From: Macrococcoides animalis
GTDB taxonomy: Bacteria > Bacillota > Bacilli > Staphylococcales > Staphylococcaceae
Length of the DNA stretch: 64,000 bases
Assembly (NCBI RefSeq): GCF_047425875.1
Contig: NZ_CP179727.1
Location: 1,054,001-1,118,000 of the forward strand
Direction: 5' to 3'
The notes under the pieces are model-generated. The model was not told the DNA's origin, ran no database searches, and worked only from the letters and a program-made list of their open reading frames with translations. The position numbers and the translations under genes are program-made. How positions within the stretch are numbered: the stretch's first letter is position 1; each line of letters opens with the position of its first letter. Of this stretch, positions 26,629-35,133 are shown one piece after another.

Positions 26629-27567
26629 TTATTCTTCTAATTTTAACAATGCTTCTTTTAATACTTTACGTTGATGTTCTAAAGAGATTGGATCGTTGAA
26701 CCAGAAGTCTTCTGCATCATATTGTACTATTTTATTATTTTTTACTGCGTCCATGTTTTTCCATACTTTAGATTCTGTCACTGTATTTGAAATTTTACCA
26801 GTATCACTAGAAACAAGTACAATATCACCTGCGTAATCTCCTAAGCTTTCAGCTGATACCTTTTTCCAACCTGTTGGCTTAACATCTTTCTTAATTTTAT
26901 CTTGCATATCTAAACCGAATGCTTGATAAATGATTTCTGAACCACGCCCCCAGTTATCGCCATACACGTAAATTTCTTTTTGGAAGAATTGGAAGATAGA
27001 AAACTTCTTATCTGTACCTAAATGCTTTTTAATTTCTTCTCCATCTTTTTTCGTTGTAGAATTCCACTCATCAACAAATGATTTTGCTTCTTTTTCTTTA
27101 CCAACAATTTTACCTAACAATTCGTGTACATCTAAATAACCGTGCTTTGTATATGTAAATGGTATTGTTGGTGCAATCTTAGCATATTTCGCATTATCTT
27201 TATCTGTATCAAAAGATAAAATTAAATCTGGTTTTAGTTTGATAATCTTTTCAATTTCACCTGGGTTTAATTTTTCAACACCGTCTAATTTTGGTTTTAA
27301 TATATCAGATTGAAATGCATATTGATCTGCACCGACTGGCTTAACACCTAGATCTAATAAATTGCCGACATAACTAGCTCCCATAATAACAATACGTTTA
27401 GGTTGTTTTGGAATCTTAATTGTCTTACCATTATCTAACTTGAAATCTACCATTTCTGACTTACCGCTTGTTTCTTTTGTTTCTTTTGTTTCTTTCTTAT
27501 CACTTGAACCACCACATGCTGCAAGAACCATAATACATGCAATGAATAATGCAAATAACTTTTTCAT
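26629..27567 (-). CDS. fhuD2: FhuD2-type ferric hydroxamate binding lipoprotein
   Basis: A 312-residue substrate-binding lipoprotein of an iron-siderophore ABC importer. The signal peptide ends in the lipobox LAAC (Cys18), followed by a Lys/Glu/Thr-rich linker. The mature part has PKRIVIMGASYVGNLLDLG and YGDNWGRGSEIIYQAFGL, the latter very like S. aureus FhuD2. No permease or ATPase gene adjoins it, as for fhuD2 in S. aureus. The ATG at 27567 is well spaced from GGAGG; another ATG two codons earlier abuts that site. A Fur-like box lies 16 bp upstream. Confidence 0.88.
   Translation of the reverse strand: MKKLFALFIACIMVLAACGGSSDKKETKETKETSGKSEMVDFKLDNGKTIKIPKQPKRIVIMGASYVGNLLDLGVKPVGADQYAFQSDILKPKLDGVEKLNPGEIEKIIKLKPDLILSFDTDKDNAKYAKIAPTIPFTYTKHGYLDVHELLGKIVGKEKEAKSFVDEWNSTTKKDGEEIKKHLGTDKKFSIFQFFQKEIYVYGDNWGRGSEIIYQAFGLDMQDKIKKDVKPTGWKKVSAESLGDYAGDIVLVSSDTGKISNTVTESKVWKNMDAVKNNKIVQYDAEDFWFNDPISLEHQRKVLKEALLKLEE
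27471..27495 (-). repeat. Short 9-bp tandem repeat in the FhuD2-like linker
   Basis: Nearly three copies of the unit TTTCTTTTG on the plus strand encode repeated Lys-Glu-Thr in the linker after the lipobox. In-frame copy changes would alter only linker length. Confidence 0.7.
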
Positions 27568-27582
27568 TTCCATCCTCCTAAT

Positions 27583-27597
27583 TGAGACTGATTATCA
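27583..27597 (-). promoter_or_regulatory. Fur-like box upstream of the FhuD2-like gene
   Basis: Minus strand TGATAATCAGTCTCA matches the 15-bp Fur core TGATAATGATTATCA at 12 positions and directly precedes the ribosome binding site of an iron-uptake gene. Confidence 0.6.
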
Positions 27598-27753
27598 ATA
27601 CTATTTAATTATAATCGCTTTCATTAAAATATCAAATACTAATTCTATATATTTATATAACAATTTTACACAAAAAGAATAGACTTGAAATAATCAAGTC
27701 TATTCTTTCAACAACATCATCCATCACTAATGGCCATAACACAGTTGTTTACT

Positions 27754-28353
27754 TCAAATAATAATACTCATACGCCCTGCATTCTCATAACGTTTTTCTA
27801 ACGTGCGACGACGAACTTTGATTAATTGTTGCCTCATTGCAAATATTGCGGGTACTTTAATAAAGCCAAACTTTGCCCACAGCGGATCAATTACATAATA
27901 ATACTCATTGTCCATACCAACAAGTAGAATCACATGCATATTAGTCACAAATTCTAACATTCGACCCTCAACTTTAAATTCCTTTAATAAAGGTTCAATA
28001 TGCATCGAGGTAGCATACAGTACCACCGAATGATTATTCATAATGGCTTGTTCTAGCTCTGCCATCGATTGACCTGTACTGTCTATCGCTTTATAGTAAT
28101 CACTTAAATAATCAACCATGACATTTGGAAATACAGTTTGATGTTTATCGTTTTTAATAATACGTTTCGGTCCTACATAACCTTTAAATGGGTTAGTTTT
28201 ATGCTTCGGAATTTCGTTTAAGATTTTTCTAGAAGATAATTTTACCCCTTTATAACGTAGACCCATTGAAACAGACACAGCTTCACAGCCCAATAAATAA
28301 AAATGTGGAAACCACTGTGTCTTTGGTTTAATATTGAGTACTAATTTATTCAT
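27754..28353 (-). CDS. C39-like papain-fold protein (Peptidase_C39_2 type)
   Basis: About 199 residues. FYLLGCEAVSVSMGLRYKG has the nucleophile-type Cys context of C39-like domains (G-C-E-x-x-x), and NMHVILLVGMDNEYYYVIDPL has the His and following Asp of the triad (xxHxxxxxGxD...DP). YvpB-like proteins of this group are not well understood. No signal peptide or transporter fusion is present, so it is probably not a bacteriocin exporter. ATG 28353 is 8 nt from AGGTGG; upstream GTG and ATG are too close to it. It stands alone, with no clear terminator. Confidence 0.72.
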   Translation of the reverse strand: MNKLVLNIKPKTQWFPHFYLLGCEAVSVSMGLRYKGVKLSSRKILNEIPKHKTNPFKGYVGPKRIIKNDKHQTVFPNVMVDYLSDYYKAIDSTGQSMAELEQAIMNNHSVVLYATSMHIEPLLKEFKVEGRMLEFVTNMHVILLVGMDNEYYYVIDPLWAKFGFIKVPAIFAMRQQLIKVRRRTLEKRYENAGRMSIII

Positions 28354-28365
28354 CGTCATCGCCAC

Positions 28366-28607
28366 CTGTATATTCTTACTGTAATTAAATAGGAAATGAC
28401 AGGAATAATCAAATATGTTGTTCAGTAAAAGATAGATATTTCTTAATTATTCCACTGCTTTCGATTGACACGAATATATGAAATCTATCATACCCTAATC
28501 CTAAGATTCAATTTTTCCAAAGTTTATTTCGTTCTCATCAAACATTCTATATAGTGCTATAATAACGATAAATACTAAGGTACACCCAAAAGACAAGGAG
28601 GATAACA
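28366..28607. other. Intergenic region upstream of modB
   Basis: About 240 bp between divergent genes. It holds a TTGACA at 28465 with only a 15-bp spaced TATCAT, and nearer modB a TATAAT -10 (28558-28563) within TATAGTGCTATA, a small inverted repeat, with no good -35. I looked for a modA remnant in all frames and see none. Confidence 0.4.
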
Positions 28608-29279
28608 ATGCAAGAAATATTAAGTAGTGATAGTTTTCTATCACCTATTATAATTTCATTGAAAGTTGCAACGATTGCAACACTCCTAAGCCTTGTAATA
28701 GGAATTGTCCTCCATTACTTAATTGGACAGAAATCATTTCCAGGGAAATCAATAATAGAATCTATCATAATGCTGCCAATGGTATTACCACCAACGGTTG
28801 TTGGCTTCATACTGCTCATTACCCTCGGAAAAAATAGCCCCGTCGGAAAACTCATAGAGCAAATATTTAATCAACCGATAATATTTACAATATATGCAGC
28901 GATAACAGCATCAACACTTGTGGCTCTTCCACTCATGTATCAATCACTTAAAATCGGAATAGAACAAGTCCCTCATTCAATTATTAATGCAGCGATAGTA
29001 GATGGTGCAAAAAAGAGACAAATCTTTACGAACATCATATTACCTTTGACAAAACCTGCATTACTCACTGGGATTCTCTTATCATTTGCACGTGCTATAG
29101 GAGAATTCGGTGCGACGCTTATCTTTGCAGGTAATATTCCCGGTATAACTGAAACGATGCCCACAGCGATTTATATCGCAATTGAAAATAATGAAATGAC
29201 ACTTGCTTGGGGGTGGGTTGCAATTATGATAACACTCTCATTTATGATGATGATGGCAACACAATTATTAAGAAAATAA
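28608..29279 (+). CDS. modB: Molybdate ABC transporter permease ModB, without ModA or ModC
   Basis: A 223-residue permease with five to six hydrophobic helices. LPMVLPPTVVGFILL and the cytoplasmic EAA-type loop AAIVDGAKKRQIFTNIILPLTK are typical of ModB. It would form the membrane channel for molybdate, supplying the Moco pathway encoded 10-20 kb away. Normal ATG with AAGGAGGAT. The usual modA and modC neighbours are missing: a C39-like gene lies upstream and D-lactate dehydrogenase downstream, and the gene is intact. Confidence 0.88.
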   Translation: MQEILSSDSFLSPIIISLKVATIATLLSLVIGIVLHYLIGQKSFPGKSIIESIIMLPMVLPPTVVGFILLITLGKNSPVGKLIEQIFNQPIIFTIYAAITASTLVALPLMYQSLKIGIEQVPHSIINAAIVDGAKKRQIFTNIILPLTKPALLTGILLSFARAIGEFGATLIFAGNIPGITETMPTAIYIAIENNEMTLAWGWVAIMITLSFMMMMATQLLRK

Positions 29280-29332
29280 CGCTTTTTAGCAAAATAGTTG
29301 TTGATACTCTTACATAATAAATTTAAGCATTC

Positions 29333-29366
29333 AAATAAAGAGACTAATATTTTAGTCTCTTTATTT
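29333..29366. terminator. Bidirectional terminator between modB and ddh
   Basis: Perfect 15-bp stem AAATAAAGAGACTAA / TTAGTCTCTTTATTT with a 4-nt loop, placed between convergent genes. Confidence 0.9.
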
Positions 29367-29384
29367 ATTATATACCTAAATAAA

Positions 29385-30377
29385 TTAGTTAACTCTATTT
29401 TCACATGTTCCTGTTTCAACAACTTCTTTCGCTGAATTTAAACCACCTTCAACTAAATTCATGACTGCCGTTTCAGTATAGAATGCGATATGTTGTGAAA
29501 CCTGAACATCGTCACGAAAAATAAGTTCTAACAATACTTCATCCTCTATCTCTTTACCTCTATAGTCTTTAGGAAAGTAAGGTGATTCATTTTCATACGT
29601 ATCAAGTGCAGCTGCAGCGACTTTTCCAGAGTCTAAAGCCTCTAATAATGCCTTCGTATCTAAAATACCACCACGCGCTGTGTTCACAATATAAACGCCA
29701 TCTTTCATCTTTGCAAATAATTCTGCATTAAACATATGTTGATTGTCCTTTGTTAGTGGCATATGAATTGAAATCAGATCCGCATCTTTTATCGCTTCTT
29801 CTAACGTATCAGTGTAGGTTAAGAATGATTTTGCTGCTTCATTTGGATATATGTCATATCCTATAACCTCAGCACCGAATCCTTTTAAAATTTGACCAGT
29901 TATACTACCTATACGACCAGTACCAATAATTGCAACTGTCATTGATCGCATTTCTTTACTAATGATTGATTTGTTCCAAGTAAAATCATGTTCCCTAACT
30001 TTACGTTGAATTTTTTCTGTATTACGAATAATATTCATTGCAGAAGTAACTGCATATTCAGCAATCGCATTTGGAGAGTAACTCGGCACATTTGAAATAA
30101 TTAATCCATGTTCTGCTGCTTTGTCTAAATCGAACATATCAAAACCTGCTGAACGTTGTGCAAGTTGTTTAATTCCTTTTCGTGCCACAATTTCGTATAA
30201 TGCATCATCTAACTTTGCTGTTTGGCTTGTTGTTACTGCATCATAATCGTCCAATAAATTAACAGTTTCCATCGTAAGTGGACCTTCATTAAATGTAACT
30301 TCTACATTTTCTCGTCGTGCCCAATCTAACGCTGCTTGCTTCTCATCTTCACGCGTACCAAACATTAATATCTTCAT
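29385..30377 (-). CDS. ddh: D-lactate dehydrogenase
   Basis: NAD-dependent D-2-hydroxyacid dehydrogenase, 330 residues, reducing pyruvate to D-lactate. The Rossmann motif is VAIIGTGRIGSITGQ; catalytic segments are VNTARGGILD (Arg), ALDTYENESPYF (Glu) and SQHIAFYT (His). PYFPKDYRGKEI is typical of D-lactate dehydrogenases proper. It follows the PfoR-like permease by 15 bp and is expected to share its Rex-controlled promoter, so expression should rise when NADH accumulates, for example without oxygen or nitrate. Confidence 0.92.
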   Translation of the reverse strand: MKILMFGTREDEKQAALDWARRENVEVTFNEGPLTMETVNLLDDYDAVTTSQTAKLDDALYEIVARKGIKQLAQRSAGFDMFDLDKAAEHGLIISNVPSYSPNAIAEYAVTSAMNIIRNTEKIQRKVREHDFTWNKSIISKEMRSMTVAIIGTGRIGSITGQILKGFGAEVIGYDIYPNEAAKSFLTYTDTLEEAIKDADLISIHMPLTKDNQHMFNAELFAKMKDGVYIVNTARGGILDTKALLEALDSGKVAAAALDTYENESPYFPKDYRGKEIEDEVLLELIFRDDVQVSQHIAFYTETAVMNLVEGGLNSAKEVVETGTCENRVN

Positions 30378-30392
30378 AAAATACTTCCTTTC

Positions 30393-31451
30393 CTATTCAC
30401 CGGATTGAAATTTAAATACTTCTGGTGTATACACTTTAAATTTCAGACAAAGTGTATTTACAATTAGTCCCGTAATGACTGGAATTACGATATAAGCTAA
30501 TGCTAGTATACCTAGATTCGCTACTATATTTCCATCCATAAACTTTAATGCATTAATTGGACCTACTAAACCTGAATATCCAAATCCTGCTGAAGCTGGT
30601 GTACCCTTAATATTGAAAATTGCACCTGCCAAACCACTTGTAGCGGCTGTTACAGCTATTGGTAAAATAATGATTGGATATTTAATTAAATTTGGCATCA
30701 TCATTTTCATCGCACCCATAAGTATTGCTAAAGTGATACCAGATTTATTAACTTTGATTGAACCAATTGCCAACATTGTTGCTGCCGCAGCTACTCCTAA
30801 GTTCGCTGCACCAGAAGCCATACCCGATATACCAATGGCCATAGCAATTGCTACTGTTGAAATAGGTGAAACAATTAATATGCTAAATACGATTGCAATT
30901 AAGACACACATTAAAATAGGTTGTAAGTTTGTAAAGCTATTTACGAGTTGACCTAACGAACTTGTAATTAATTTCACATAAGGTAAAGTTAAAATACCAA
31001 TTAACCCTGCTAAGCCACCTGCTATGATAGGTAAGAGAATAATATTTAAAGAACCTAATTTATCTTTAATCCATAAAATAATTAAGACTGAAATAGAAGC
31101 TGTTAACATTGTATTGATTAAATCCCCGATACCGACTAACATCCAAGCTTTATCTTGGAACACTGCTGCGCCTGAACCCACGAATGCTGCTGTACCTACG
31201 ATAACTGTTTGTAATGGATTTAACTTAAATTGCATGGCAATTAAAACACCTACAATAACCGGTACAGTAAACTGGATACCAACAACGACATTTAATAATG
31301 TGCCGAAAAATGAATGAAATTGCATTAAATACTTAAATAATTCACCTAAAATTGCGTTCGGAATTAATCCTACAACAATCCCTAAAGCTACACCATTTAA
31401 AACTTTGAATAAAAACGATTTTGCTGTGAGCCTCTCTTGAACCTCTGTCAT
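30393..31451 (-). CDS. PfoR-like membrane protein (PTS EIIC-type family)
   Basis: About 352 residues with roughly ten hydrophobic segments, rich in Gly/Ala/Ile. The pattern (LTAKSFLFKVLNGVALGIVVGLIPNA; GKL-poor, with no phosphorylation site or IIA/IIB domain) fits the EIIC_2 family that includes clostridial PfoR. Function is not established; a transport role is likely. ATG 31451 follows GGAGG, the longer frame having no site. It is first in an operon with D-lactate dehydrogenase, so a link to pyruvate or lactate movement is conceivable but unproven. Confidence 0.75.
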   Translation of the reverse strand: MTEVQERLTAKSFLFKVLNGVALGIVVGLIPNAILGELFKYLMQFHSFFGTLLNVVVGIQFTVPVIVGVLIAMQFKLNPLQTVIVGTAAFVGSGAAVFQDKAWMLVGIGDLINTMLTASISVLIILWIKDKLGSLNIILLPIIAGGLAGLIGILTLPYVKLITSSLGQLVNSFTNLQPILMCVLIAIVFSILIVSPISTVAIAMAIGISGMASGAANLGVAAAATMLAIGSIKVNKSGITLAILMGAMKMMMPNLIKYPIIILPIAVTAATSGLAGAIFNIKGTPASAGFGYSGLVGPINALKFMDGNIVANLGILALAYIVIPVITGLIVNTLCLKFKVYTPEVFKFQSGE

Positions 31452-31531
31452 GTAAATGACCTCCCTATTTCTTTGTGTGATTTTTAACTTAGTTTTATTA
31501 TTCAATAATTATTAAGAACTATTACGCCACT

Positions 31532-31560
31532 AATATAACATCTTGTGAATAAATTCACAA
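31532..31560 (-). promoter_or_regulatory. Rex operator over the promoter of the PfoR-like/ddh operon
   Basis: TTGTGAATAAATTCACAA (31543-31560) is a perfect inverted repeat and a full match to the Rex consensus TTGTGAA-W4-TTCACAA. On the minus strand its first six bases form the -35 (TTGTGA), 17 bp from a TATATT -10 (31537-31532). Rex would block polymerase until NADH rises. Confidence 0.88.
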
Positions 31561-31637
31561 TATCTTTTATAATATTTTTCCCCATATTAAAAATAGTTCG
31601 TAATGATAATAATCAAACTACCTATGTATACTCTCAC

Positions 31638-31666
31638 TTGATAAAATATGCATTACTCTGTAGACT
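31638..31666 (+). promoter_or_regulatory. Candidate deoD promoter
   Basis: TTGATA (31638-31643), 17-bp spacer, TAGACT (31661-31666), about 38 bp before the deoD start codon. Confidence 0.5.
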
Positions 31667-31703
31667 AAAGTTAATACTATAGAAATTAAAGGAGACTTAT
31701 ATT

Positions 31704-32420
31704 ATGTCTAAATCTACACCACATATTAAACCAGAAAACAATCCAATCGCAGAAACGATACTATTACCAGGAGATCCATTACGTGCAAAATTTATTGCTG
31801 ACACTTATCTAGAAGATGTTGTCCAGTTCAATGAAGTGCGTAACATGTTTGGTTACACTGGCACATACAAAGGCAAAAAGATTTCAGTAATGGGAACAGG
31901 TATGGGGATTCCATCTATCGGAATTTACTCATATGAATTAATCCACACATTTGGTGTTAAGAACTTAATCCGAGTTGGATCATGTGGCGCAATGCAAGAA
32001 GGTATTAATGTTTATGATGTTATTATCGCACAAGGTGCTTCAACTGATTCTAACTACGTAGCTCAATATGGTTTACCTGGACACTTTGCACCAATCGCAA
32101 ACTATGATTTATTAGCGCGTGCAAAACAATTAGCAGATGAAAAAGGTGTGCCTAACCACGTTGGTAATGTTTTATCATCTGATATTTTCTACAATGCAAA
32201 CCAAGAAGCGACTGATAAATGGCGCTCAATGGGTATCTTAGCAGTTGAAATGGAATCAGCAGGACTTTATATGAATGCTGCTTACGCTGGTGGAGACGTT
32301 CGTGCTTTAGGTATCTTCACTGTAAGTGATCACTTATTAACACACGAAGAAACGACACCTGAAGAGCGACAAACATCATTCACAAAAATGATGGAAATCG
32401 CTTTAGAAATCGTAGAATAA
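31704..32420 (+). CDS. deoD: Purine nucleoside phosphorylase, DeoD type
   Basis: A 238-residue hexameric-type phosphorylase splitting purine (deoxy)nucleosides to base and pentose-1-phosphate. Markers are LPGDPLRAKFIA (phosphate site), GTGMGIPSIGIYSYEL, RVGSCGAMQ and EMESAGLY (nucleoside site), with SDH near the C-terminus holding the catalytic Asp. ATG follows AAAGGAGAC. Single gene; no other pentose phosphate or deo genes adjoin. Confidence 0.95.
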   Translation: MSKSTPHIKPENNPIAETILLPGDPLRAKFIADTYLEDVVQFNEVRNMFGYTGTYKGKKISVMGTGMGIPSIGIYSYELIHTFGVKNLIRVGSCGAMQEGINVYDVIIAQGASTDSNYVAQYGLPGHFAPIANYDLLARAKQLADEKGVPNHVGNVLSSDIFYNANQEATDKWRSMGILAVEMESAGLYMNAAYAGGDVRALGIFTVSDHLLTHEETTPEERQTSFTKMMEIALEIVE

Positions 32421-32449
32421 TCATTTAATGGATTGCTATAATATTTAAT

Positions 32450-32490
32450 AAAAAAATGCTGCCGGATAATTGAATCCAGCAGCGTTTTTT
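32450..32490. terminator. Bidirectional terminator after deoD
   Basis: Stem GCTGC-C-GGAT / ATCC-A-GCAGC with one internal mismatch, flanked by A and T runs; it serves deoD and the convergent small gene. Confidence 0.8.
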
Positions 32491-32500
32491 AATTCCTCAT

Positions 32501-32860
32501 TTATTCAGGTGCCTTTCCTTGTCTCTCTTTTGCCAATTCGATGTGCTCATTAACGAAATCTACAAATGCTTGTGCATCTCCTTTAGTTACATGTGTCATT
32601 GGAATACCACCCATATGAAAATCAAGTAGCACACCATTGACCGTTTTAGATGCTGATGTAATTTCGTTATAACCTACAACACGTTCATATACTTTCTCAC
32701 CCATATCGACATTCATAAATAAACGTTCATTCGTCGTAATATAAGCGCCATCAAATTCAGTTTGATCACCTACCGGAAAATGAATAGTACCATAAATTTC
32801 AGGCCCTAATTGTTCTGTCGGAAATAACTCTGATTCAGTAATTTGTCTAAATTTATTCAT
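32501..32860 (-). CDS. Conserved small protein, possibly PH-like fold
   Basis: A 119-residue cytoplasmic protein without signal or membrane helix. The order of strands ending in a single helix (TKGDAQAFVDFVNEHIELAKE) and phrases such as EFDGAYITTNERLFMNV resemble bacterial PH-like domain proteins that sense or bind at membranes. The assignment is tentative and no partner gene adjoins. ATG follows GAGAGG. It is convergent with deoD and divergent from the iron operon. Confidence 0.6.
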   Translation of the reverse strand: MNKFRQITESELFPTEQLGPEIYGTIHFPVGDQTEFDGAYITTNERLFMNVDMGEKVYERVVGYNEITSASKTVNGVLLDFHMGGIPMTHVTKGDAQAFVDFVNEHIELAKERQGKAPE

Positions 32861-32954
32861 TGTACTAGCCTCTCAATCGTATTTAATACTGTACATATAC
32901 CCGTAATAAACGCGCTTAATCGTTCCTATTATTCAAATAAATAACAATTTCCTA

Positions 32955-33005
32955 TTGACGTTTATACTTTGTTACCGTTATCATTAATTGAAAATGATTA
33001 TCATT
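32955..33005 (+). promoter_or_regulatory. Promoter and Fur box of the efeOBU operon
   Basis: TTGACG (32955-32960), 18-bp spacer, TATCAT (32979-32984). The palindrome AATGATTATCATT (32993-33005) just downstream is the core of a Fur box, so iron-loaded Fur should repress this iron uptake operon. Confidence 0.8.
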
Positions 33006-33028
33006 AACAATTAAAAAGGAGTTGCATC

Positions 33029-33892
33029 ATGAACCAAAAGTTATTTACCACTTCATTACTTATAGGCACATTATTATTAACAGCTTGTGGCAACAACAAA
33101 GCACAAGAAGCAACGAAGACAGAAGATAAAACTGCAATAGTGACAAAAAAGACAGTTGATTTATCTAAAGAGACCGATGCATACAAAGCATTTACTGTAG
33201 AACAAATCGATTTATTCGTAAAAGATACTGACAAATTTGTCAGCGCATTTAAAGCCGGAAAGATTGATGAAGCGAAAAAGATCTATCCTAAAGCGCGTAT
33301 GTATTTCGAACGTTCAGAACCTGTTGCTGAAAGTTTTGGTGATTTAGATCCAAGAATAGATGCGCGTTTAGCAGATATGGAAGCTGAAGGTAAGGAAAAA
33401 GAATGGTCAGGATACCACAAGCTTGAAAAAGCATTATGGGTTGAGAACAAAACGAAAGGCTACGAAAAAGTTGCTGATCAATTATTAAAAGATGCGAAAG
33501 AGCTACGTGCAAAAGTAGATACTGCTGAAGTAACACCTAAATTGATGTTACAAGGTTCAATCGACTTATTAAATGAAGTATCAACGTCTAAGATTACAGG
33601 TGAAGAAGAAATATTCTCACATACTGACCTTTACGATTTCAAAGCAAATATTGAAGGCGCTGAGAAGATTTTCTCTTTATTTGAAGAAAAAATTAAAGCA
33701 AAAGACGATAAACTTGCTCAAAATATTCAATCAAAATTTGATGCTGTGAACACATTGCTTAAAAAACACGAAGTTGGTAATGGGGACTATGTAAGCTACG
33801 AAAAATTATCAAAAGAAGATACGAAAAAATTATCTACCGCCGTTGACCAACTCGGTGAACCATTAAGCCAAATGGCAATTATCTTGGAGTGA
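33029..33892 (+). CDS. efeO: Iron-binding lipoprotein EfeO/FepA
   Basis: A 287-residue lipoprotein with lipobox LLTAC (Cys20). The mature part is an alpha-helical imelysin-like (M75) domain with the H-x-x-E metal motif in GYHKLEKALW. It lacks an N-terminal cupredoxin domain, as in EfeM-type and staphylococcal FepA. It delivers iron to the membrane permease encoded third in the operon. ATG follows AAGGAGTTG. First gene of efeO-efeB-efeU under a Fur box. Confidence 0.9.
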   Translation: MNQKLFTTSLLIGTLLLTACGNNKAQEATKTEDKTAIVTKKTVDLSKETDAYKAFTVEQIDLFVKDTDKFVSAFKAGKIDEAKKIYPKARMYFERSEPVAESFGDLDPRIDARLADMEAEGKEKEWSGYHKLEKALWVENKTKGYEKVADQLLKDAKELRAKVDTAEVTPKLMLQGSIDLLNEVSTSKITGEEEIFSHTDLYDFKANIEGAEKIFSLFEEKIKAKDDKLAQNIQSKFDAVNTLLKKHEVGNGDYVSYEKLSKEDTKKLSTAVDQLGEPLSQMAIILE

Positions 33893-33897
33893 TTACA

Positions 33898-35133
33898 TTG
33901 ACAGAAAAAAATAATATGTCACGCCGAGACTTTCTTAAAATTGCAGGAATTGGAGGTGCCGGTGTCGTTGTTGGATCAACGGGACTAGGTACTTCACTAC
34001 TTGCGATTAACCATTTCGGTAAAGACAATAAGAACACAAAACACAAAGTCAATTTCTACGGAAAATATCAATCAGGCATTATTTCAGACGTGCAAAAGCA
34101 TGTCTATTTTGTCGTTCTCGAATTACATTCAAAAGATATCAGTGAAGTAAGAGAGATGTTTAAAAAATGGACAGCACATAGCATTAAGCTTATGAATGGT
34201 GATTTAATCGCACCTGTTACAGATAATACATTACTACCGACAATTGACACTGGAGAAGCTGTTGGTTTAGATGCAGCTAGACTTACTTTAACATTTGGTG
34301 TTAGTCCTACATTCTTTGATAAATTAAAAATCACAGACAAACGACCTGAAGCTTTAAAAGACGTCCCCCACTTCCCTAAAGATCAATTAGATGACAAATT
34401 TACAGGTGGCGATATTGTCATTCAAGCATGTAGTGATGATCCACAAGTAAACTTCCATGCAGTGCGTAACTTAGTACGTGCATCTAGCGGACTTGTCACA
34501 ATGAAATGGGCACAAGTCGGCTTCAATTCATTTGAAGAAAAAGACGGTAAAGTACAAACCCCGAGAAACTTATTCTCATTTAAAGATGGCACTGCAAATC
34601 CGAAAGCGCATCAAACAGGTGCGCTAAATCAATATATATTTGCGGACTCAGGTTGGGAGAAAAATGGTAGTTATTTAGTCGTGCGTAAAATTCAAATGCA
34701 TTTAGAAACTTGGGATAGAACTGCTTTAGAAGATCAAGAAGCAACATTTGGTCGCCATCGTGAAACAGGCGCGCCACTGGGTAAGAAAGATGAGTTTGAT
34801 ATTGTGAATATCAACAATAAAGATGATCAAGGCAACTACATCATTCCACAAGACTCACACGTTCATTTATCCAAAAAAGCAAAAACAAAAATGTTACGTC
34901 GATCGTTTAGCTATACAAACGGTGTGAACGAGAAGACTGGTGCATTTGACGCGGGGCTGATCTTCATTAGTTTCCAAAAGTCACCGGAACAATTCACACA
35001 AATACAAAGCATGCTTGGGTCTATTGACCGTATGAATGAATACATTACACATCGTGGCTCTGGGGTCTTTCTAGCATTCCCTGGTGTTAAAGAAGGAGGT
35101 TACATTGGTGAAACGCTTCTTGATTCTATTTAG
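33898..35133 (+). CDS. efeB: Dye-decolorizing peroxidase EfeB/FepB with Tat signal
   Basis: A haem peroxidase of about 411 residues. The N-terminus MTEKNNMSRRDFLKIAG bears a twin-arginine motif (SRRDFLK) followed by a hydrophobic stretch, so it is exported folded by Tat. The DyP signature G-x-x-D-G appears as FKDGTANP, with the conserved Arg region FGRHRETGAPLG. TTG 33898 is correctly spaced from GGAGTGA; the GTG at 33889 is inside that site. It is thought to oxidise ferrous iron or extract iron from haem. No tat genes are adjacent. Confidence 0.9.
   Translation: MTEKNNMSRRDFLKIAGIGGAGVVVGSTGLGTSLLAINHFGKDNKNTKHKVNFYGKYQSGIISDVQKHVYFVVLELHSKDISEVREMFKKWTAHSIKLMNGDLIAPVTDNTLLPTIDTGEAVGLDAARLTLTFGVSPTFFDKLKITDKRPEALKDVPHFPKDQLDDKFTGGDIVIQACSDDPQVNFHAVRNLVRASSGLVTMKWAQVGFNSFEEKDGKVQTPRNLFSFKDGTANPKAHQTGALNQYIFADSGWEKNGSYLVVRKIQMHLETWDRTALEDQEATFGRHRETGAPLGKKDEFDIVNINNKDDQGNYIIPQDSHVHLSKKAKTKMLRRSFSYTNGVNEKTGAFDAGLIFISFQKSPEQFTQIQSMLGSIDRMNEYITHRGSGVFLAFPGVKEGGYIGETLLDSI

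Noticed and set aside
27754..28353. Bacteriocin ABC exporter peptidase domain
   Set aside because: The C39-like domain is free-standing, with no transporter domain, leader peptide gene or immunity gene nearby.
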